A DNA stretch of 9,917 nt from NCBI GenBank assembly GCA_017996075.1, contig JAGOHQ010000022.1:1-9917 (forward strand), read 5' to 3'. The position numbers and the translations under genes were made by a program. The notes under the pieces were generated by a model. The model saw nothing but the letters and a program-made list of their open reading frames with translations, did not search any database and had not been told where the DNA came from. Origin of the DNA: Aliarcobacter sp. (lineage in GTDB: Bacteria; Campylobacterota; Campylobacteria; Campylobacterales; Arcobacteraceae). Positions 6,918 to 9,917 of the stretch are shown in pieces (the first letter of the stretch is position 1; each line of letters starts with the position of its first letter).

Positions 6918-6941
6918 ATGGTTCCTTTTTTTATAGGGAAC
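6918..6941 (+). repeat. 24-base repeat, copy 2
   Basis: Perfect second copy, starting 116 bases after copy 1. Similarity extends loosely upstream (GGTTATGAGAT versus GTTTATGTGATAT). The copy contains GGTTCC and, with 6942, GGAACC, so it can also form a 6-bp hairpin by itself. That fold would compete with the Shine-Dalgarno hairpin. Confidence 0.85.
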
Positions 6942-6955
6942 CTATAAAAAAAGGA
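6923..6955 (+). promoter_or_regulatory. Perfect hairpin burying the mrp Shine-Dalgarno
   Basis: TCCTTTTTTTATAGG (6923-6937), loop GAA, and CCTATAAAAAAAGGA (6941-6955) form an uninterrupted 15-bp stem. The 3' arm ends in AAGGA (6951-6955), the Shine-Dalgarno of mrp, 6 bases before the ATG at 6962. When folded, ribosome access should be blocked. The trigger that would open it is unknown. Confidence 0.7.
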
Positions 6956-6961
6956 TTTAAA

Positions 6962-8134
6962 ATGAATATAGAAGATATTAAAAAAGCTTTACAAAGTGTT
7001 AAATACCCAGGTTTTTCAAAGTCAATTATTGATTTTGGATTTGTAAAGGATATTAAATTAGATGCAAGTTCTTGCACAATATTATTAGATATTACTTCAA
7101 CAGCAAAAGAGGTTGAAGATGAATTAAGAAGAGAGATTCCAAAAGCTCTTCCAAATTTAAATGTTAATTTAGTTTTTAGTAAACCTAAAGAGGAACAGCA
7201 AAAAAGTAATAGTGTAAGTGGTCAAAATATTGCACCACAAATAAAAGATATTGTAATGGTTAGCTCAGGAAAAGGTGGAGTTGGAAAATCAACTACAACC
7301 GTAAATCTTGCAATTGCAGCTGCTATGCAAGGTAAAAAAGTTGGTATTTTAGATGCTGATATTTATGGACCAAATATTCCTAGAATGATGGGAGTAAATG
7401 GAAAAGAGGTTGAAGTAATAGGAAATAAAGCAAAACCATTAAACGCTTATGGTGTTGATGTTATGTCTATGGGAATTTTGATGAAAGAGGGAGAGGCTGT
7501 TATTTGGAGAGGTGCTATGATTATGAAGGCAATCCAACAGCTTCTAAGAGATATTTTATGGGAAGAGTTAGATATTTTATTTATTGATATGCCTCCAGGA
7601 ACAGGAGATGCACAACTTACACTTGCTCAAAGTGTACCTGTAAGTGCTGGAATAAATGTAACAACTCCTCAACATGTAGCTCTTGATGATAGTAGAAGAT
7701 CTTTAGATATGTTCTCTAAACTTCATATTCCAGTTGCTGGAATAGTTGAAAATATGAGTGGATTTATCTGTCCATCATGTAACACAGAATCTGATATTTT
7801 TGGAAAAGGAACATGTGATGAGTTAGCAAAAGAGTACAATACTCAAGTTTTAGCTCATCTTCCAATTGAACCTTCTATTAGAGTTGGCGGAGATAGTGGA
7901 AAACCAATTGTTTATTTTGAACCTGAATCAATAAGTGCAAAAAGATATATGATGGCTGCAGATAAACTTATCTCTATGCTTGAAAATCAAGGTGAAGTTT
8001 CAAATGAAGCTATTCAGCCAATTATGCCAGCAGGGGTTAGTGCATGTTCAAGTGAAGGACAAAAAATTAAAGCTGAACATGATGCTAAAAAAAGTAGTGG
8101 TGGAAGTTGCGGAACTGGATGTGGCTGTCACTAA
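6962..8134 (+). CDS. mrp: Mrp/ApbC family iron-sulfur cluster carrier ATPase
   Basis: Mrp/ApbC proteins are cytoplasmic P-loop NTPases that bind and deliver Fe-S clusters to target enzymes. The N-terminal MIP18/DUF59 domain covers about residues 1-75. The deviant Walker A loop GKGGVGKS is at 103-110, a DADIYGPN block at 131-138, and the IDMPPGTGD segment at 208-216. The CPSC motif at 270-273 is the expected cluster ligand at the dimer interface. The 390-residue length is slightly longer than the common Mrp core, because of a C-terminal tail that ends GSCGTGCGCH with C383, C387, C389 and H390, a possible extra metal site. ATG 6962 follows AAGGA (6951-6955). Its leader is unusually structured. 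thiC upstream also needs a 4Fe-4S cluster, a loose functional link. Confidence 0.95.
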   Translation: MNIEDIKKALQSVKYPGFSKSIIDFGFVKDIKLDASSCTILLDITSTAKEVEDELRREIPKALPNLNVNLVFSKPKEEQQKSNSVSGQNIAPQIKDIVMVSSGKGGVGKSTTTVNLAIAAAMQGKKVGILDADIYGPNIPRMMGVNGKEVEVIGNKAKPLNAYGVDVMSMGILMKEGEAVIWRGAMIMKAIQQLLRDILWEELDILFIDMPPGTGDAQLTLAQSVPVSAGINVTTPQHVALDDSRRSLDMFSKLHIPVAGIVENMSGFICPSCNTESDIFGKGTCDELAKEYNTQVLAHLPIEPSIRVGGDSGKPIVYFEPESISAKRYMMAADKLISMLENQGEVSNEAIQPIMPAGVSACSSEGQKIKAEHDAKKSSGGSCGTGCGCH

Positions 8135-8142
8135 AAGAATGC

Positions 8143-8167
8143 TTGGATAGGTAGAATACCTATCCAA
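8143..8167. terminator. Symmetrical hairpin between convergent mrp and ectC
   Basis: TTGGATAGGTA - GAA - TACCTATCCAA is a perfect 11-bp stem with a 3-base loop in the 42-base gap between the converging genes. The tails are only moderately T-rich (ATTTATAATTT on plus, GCATTCTTTT on minus), so it is a likely but weak bidirectional terminator. Confidence 0.6.
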
Positions 8168-8176
8168 ATTTATAAT

Positions 8177-8572
8177 TTAATCAACTAAAGGATAAACGCC
8201 ATTTTCATCGTGATTTTCAGTTCCTTTAATTGGTGGATTAAATACACAAATCAGCCTCATATCTTCACTTCCACCATATAAATTGTGTTCATCATGATTA
8301 TTTAAAGCGTACATTACACCATCATAAATTTCATGAACAACTCCTGTTTTTAAATCCTCGATTTTTCCATTTCCAGCAACACAATAAACAGCTTCAAGAT
8401 GGTTTTGGTAGTGAATGTGTGTTTTTGTGTTTGCTTTTATAATTGTTTCATGAAAAGAAAATCCCATTCCATCATCTTTTAAAAGCATTCTTCTGCTAAG
8501 CCATTGACCATCTTTTGCAAAAACCTCTTTAGAAGTTCCTATTACATCTTTTTTTATATCTCTTACTATCAT
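8177..8572 (-). CDS. ectC: L-ectoine synthase
   Basis: EctC closes N-gamma-acetyl-diaminobutyrate to ectoine, the last step of this compatible-solute pathway, in the cytoplasm. The 131-residue protein is a single cupin domain beginning [13 protein letters not shown], as usual for Ect[19 protein letters not shown] (58-74 region) and [12 protein letters not shown] (85-96) are family blocks. Likely iron ligands are E60, Y88 and H96; I assign these by a constant offset of 3 from the ligands I remember for characterised EctC. The ATG at 8570-8572 shares one base with the ectB stop codon (TAATG), with AAGGAGAG inside the end of ectB as ribosome binding site, so the two are translationally linked. 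Confidence 0.97.
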   Translation of the reverse strand: MIVRDIKKDVIGTSKEVFAKDGQWLSRRMLLKDDGMGFSFHETIIKANTKTHIHYQNHLEAVYCVAGNGKIEDLKTGVVHEIYDGVMYALNNHDEHNLYGGSEDMRLICVFNPPIKGTENHDENGVYPLVD

Positions 8573-9852
8573 TAATACTCTCCTTTTAAGTGTTCACTTC
8601 TCTCTTCTATTAACTTATCAACTGCTATTTCAAATCTTTTTAATCCCTCTTTTAAAAGCTCTTCTTCAATTAAAAGTGGTGGTAAAAATTTAACAACTTG
8701 ACTTTCGCTTCCGCATGTCTCTACAATTAATCCCTCTTGAAATGCTTTTTTAGAAATTTCACCTGCCATTGATTTATCATTTTTTATCTCAAAACCATAA
8801 ACCAAACCTCTACCTCTTACATCAATATCATAAACATCTTTGTACTTATTTGCAATTTGAGTTAAACTATCTTTTAAAATTTCCTCTTTATATTTTACAG
8901 CTTTTGATAAATTATCATTTTGCCAATAGTTATCAAGAGATACTTTTGAAGCAACAAAGGCTAAATTATTTCCTCTAAAAGTTCCTGTGTGCTCACCTGG
9001 TTTCCATTGGTCTAAATGTGGTTTAAATAGTAAAAGTGCCATTGGTAAACCACCACCAATTGATTTTGACAAGGTTACCATATCAGGATTTATTCCAGCA
9101 AATTCAAAAGAGAAAAACTCTCCACTTCTTCCATTTCCTACTTGAATATCATCAATAATTAATAAAATATCAAACTCTCTACAAATGGCTTCAAGCTCTT
9201 GTAACCACTCTTTTGAAGCTACATTTATTCCACCTTCGCCTTGAATAGTTTCAAGTATAACAGCAGCTGGTAAATCAACTCCACTACTTCCATCTTCTAA
9301 AAACTTTCTAAAATATTTAAGTGTATTCATATCATCAAAATAACCATCAAAAGGCATAAATGTAGCATTTGTTCTACTTATATAACTCTCATCTCTATAC
9401 TCATTGTTTCCAGTAACCGCTAATGAGCCTTGAGATAAGCCATGGTAACCATTTGTAAATGCCACAACATTACTTCTACCCTTTACAAGCCTTGCTAATT
9501 TTAAAGCTGTTTCAACGGCATTTGTTCCTGTTGGTCCTGTAAATTGAAGTTTATATTCAAGATTTCTTGGTTTTAAAATTAAACTTTCAAAAGTTTGTAA
9601 AAACTCTTTTTTAGCAGTTGTTGCCATATCAAGCCCATGAACTATTCCATCTTCTTGCAAGTATTCAATCAAAGCTTTACTTATATGTTCATTGTTGTGT
9701 CCATAATTTAAAGTTCCAGCTCCTGCAAAAAAGTCGATATATTCAACTCCTTGCTCATCTGTTAAAATAGCACCTTTTGCTTTTTTAAAAATTGTTGGGA
9801 AACTTCTTATATATCCTCTTACTTCTGATTCTAATTTTTCAAATATTCTCAT
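8572..9852 (-). CDS. ectB: Diaminobutyrate-2-oxoglutarate aminotransferase
   Basis: EctB is a PLP-dependent class III aminotransferase that makes L-2,4-diaminobutyrate from aspartate semialdehyde with glutamate as amino donor, the first step of ectoine synthesis. The 426-residue length is normal. [16 protein letters not shown] (106-121) and [13 protein letters not shown] (136-148) form the cofactor phosphate region. [14 protein letters not shown] (231-244) supplies the Asp that contacts the PLP ring (D234), and SKSIGGGLP (262-270) contains the Schiff-base lysine K263. The ATG at 9850-9852 follows AGGAG (9859-9863), which overlaps the stop codon of ectA. Order ectA-ectB-ectC is the standard operon. 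A siderophore-type diaminobutyrate aminotransferase is unlikely given the ectC and ectA neighbours. Confidence 0.97.
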   Translation of the reverse strand: MRIFEKLESEVRGYIRSFPTIFKKAKGAILTDEQGVEYIDFFAGAGTLNYGHNNEHISKALIEYLQEDGIVHGLDMATTAKKEFLQTFESLILKPRNLEYKLQFTGPTGTNAVETALKLARLVKGRSNVVAFTNGYHGLSQGSLAVTGNNEYRDESYISRTNATFMPFDGYFDDMNTLKYFRKFLEDGSSGVDLPAAVILETIQGEGGINVASKEWLQELEAICREFDILLIIDDIQVGNGRSGEFFSFEFAGINPDMVTLSKSIGGGLPMALLLFKPHLDQWKPGEHTGTFRGNNLAFVASKVSLDNYWQNDNLSKAVKYKEEILKDSLTQIANKYKDVYDIDVRGRGLVYGFEIKNDKSMAGEISKKAFQEGLIVETCGSESQVVKFLPPLLIEEELLKEGLKRFEIAVDKLIEERSEHLKGEY

Positions 9853-9862
9853 TTTTTTCTCC

Positions 9863-9917
9863 TTATTTTATTGGTCCAATTTTAAATTGAACTTCCTCTT
9901 CGTGCGAATTAACAAAA
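9863..9917 (-). CDS. ectA: Diaminobutyrate acetyltransferase, C-terminal end only (cut by window edge)
   Basis: The last 17 codons and the stop are present, reading FVNSHEEEVQFKIGPIK. The HEEEVxF(K/R) ending resembles the C-terminus of EctA, which acetylates diaminobutyrate in the middle step of ectoine synthesis. The stop TAA overlaps the ectB ribosome binding site. The assignment rests mainly on the position directly upstream of ectB-ectC. The operon promoter is outside the window. Confidence 0.8.
   Translation of the reverse strand, partial: FVNSHEEEVQFKIGPIK

Larger units (their letters stand above)
6791..6961 (+). promoter_or_regulatory. Highly structured leader upstream of mrp
   Basis: About 170 bases hold four consecutive RNA-foldable elements. 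The first is the repeat copy at 6802-6825, with its partner arm to 6838. The second is a perfect 7-bp hairpin GGCTTCG-TTCT-CGAAGCC (6837-6854). The third is a two-part hairpin with CTACTTTT/AAAAGTAG outside (6868-6875 with 6900-6907) and GGAATTT/AAATTCC inside (6877-6883 with 6889-6895). The fourth is the second repeat copy with the Shine-Dalgarno hairpin (6923-6955). I recognise no known RNA family. It may be a cis-regulatory leader, an independent small RNA, or a small repeat element inserted before mrp. Confidence 0.5.

Noticed and set aside
6791..6961. 6S RNA, SRP RNA or other known housekeeping RNA in the thiC-mrp gap
   Set aside because: The end-to-end pairing recalls 6S RNA, but I see no terminator before mrp and no conserved 6S or SRP sequence blocks, so a named call is not supported.
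5894..9517. Other TGTTWCW (HP1021-box-like) matches in thiC, ectC and ectB
   Set aside because: They are inside coding sequence, and their number fits chance for this base composition.

Overview
The window is AT-rich, densely coded bacterial DNA that best fits the Arcobacter group of the Campylobacterota. Three things point there: the glmM / rpsT-prfA neighbourhood, which I recall from Helicobacter; a fused ispDF gene; and, between ispDF and pgpA, an atypical response regulator of the HP1021/Cj1608 (CemR) type whose phospho-acceptor aspartate is a serine. An ectoine operon running off the right edge suggests a marine or salt-tolerant member of the group. The lineage call rests on recognising protein families and gene order, not on a search.

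Layout, left to right. The 5' part of glmM (cell-wall amino-sugar synthesis) reads leftward, divergent from rpsT-prfA (ribosomal protein S20 and release factor 1), which ends in a terminator overlapping the prfA stop codon. Facing it is a tightly packed leftward operon, ispDF - cemR-like regulator - pgpA (isoprenoid precursors, regulation, phosphatidylglycerol synthesis), with gaps of 1 and 2 bases. Just upstream lies a helically phased GTTAC/GTAAC array that looks like an operator. A leftward HDOD-domain gene precedes it. The noncoding stretch between the HDOD gene and thiC (about 350 bases) carries divergent promoters, a thiamine pyrophosphate riboswitch and a strong intrinsic terminator. 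A competing antiterminator pairing is visible, so thiC appears controlled by transcription attenuation. thiC starts at the ATG at 5389, not at the in-frame TTG lying inside the terminator.

Between thiC and mrp lies a 211-base gap that is the most unusual part of the window. It has a promoter-like TATAAT, two perfect copies of a 24-base element 116 bases apart, and two further hairpins. A perfect 15-bp hairpin with a 3-base loop buries the whole mrp Shine-Dalgarno sequence. The first repeat copy can fold into the same RNA shape using G-U pairs. This could be a cis-regulatory leader for the iron-sulfur carrier gene mrp, or a small repeat element (MITE-like) that has become the leader. The right end holds mrp and, convergent to it across a symmetrical hairpin, ectC and ectB, with the last codons of ectA at the edge. 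These make the compatible solute ectoine from aspartate semialdehyde.

No tRNA, rRNA, CRISPR array, prophage or transposase gene was seen. Every stretch over 300 bases without a gene is accounted for (only 5042-5388).
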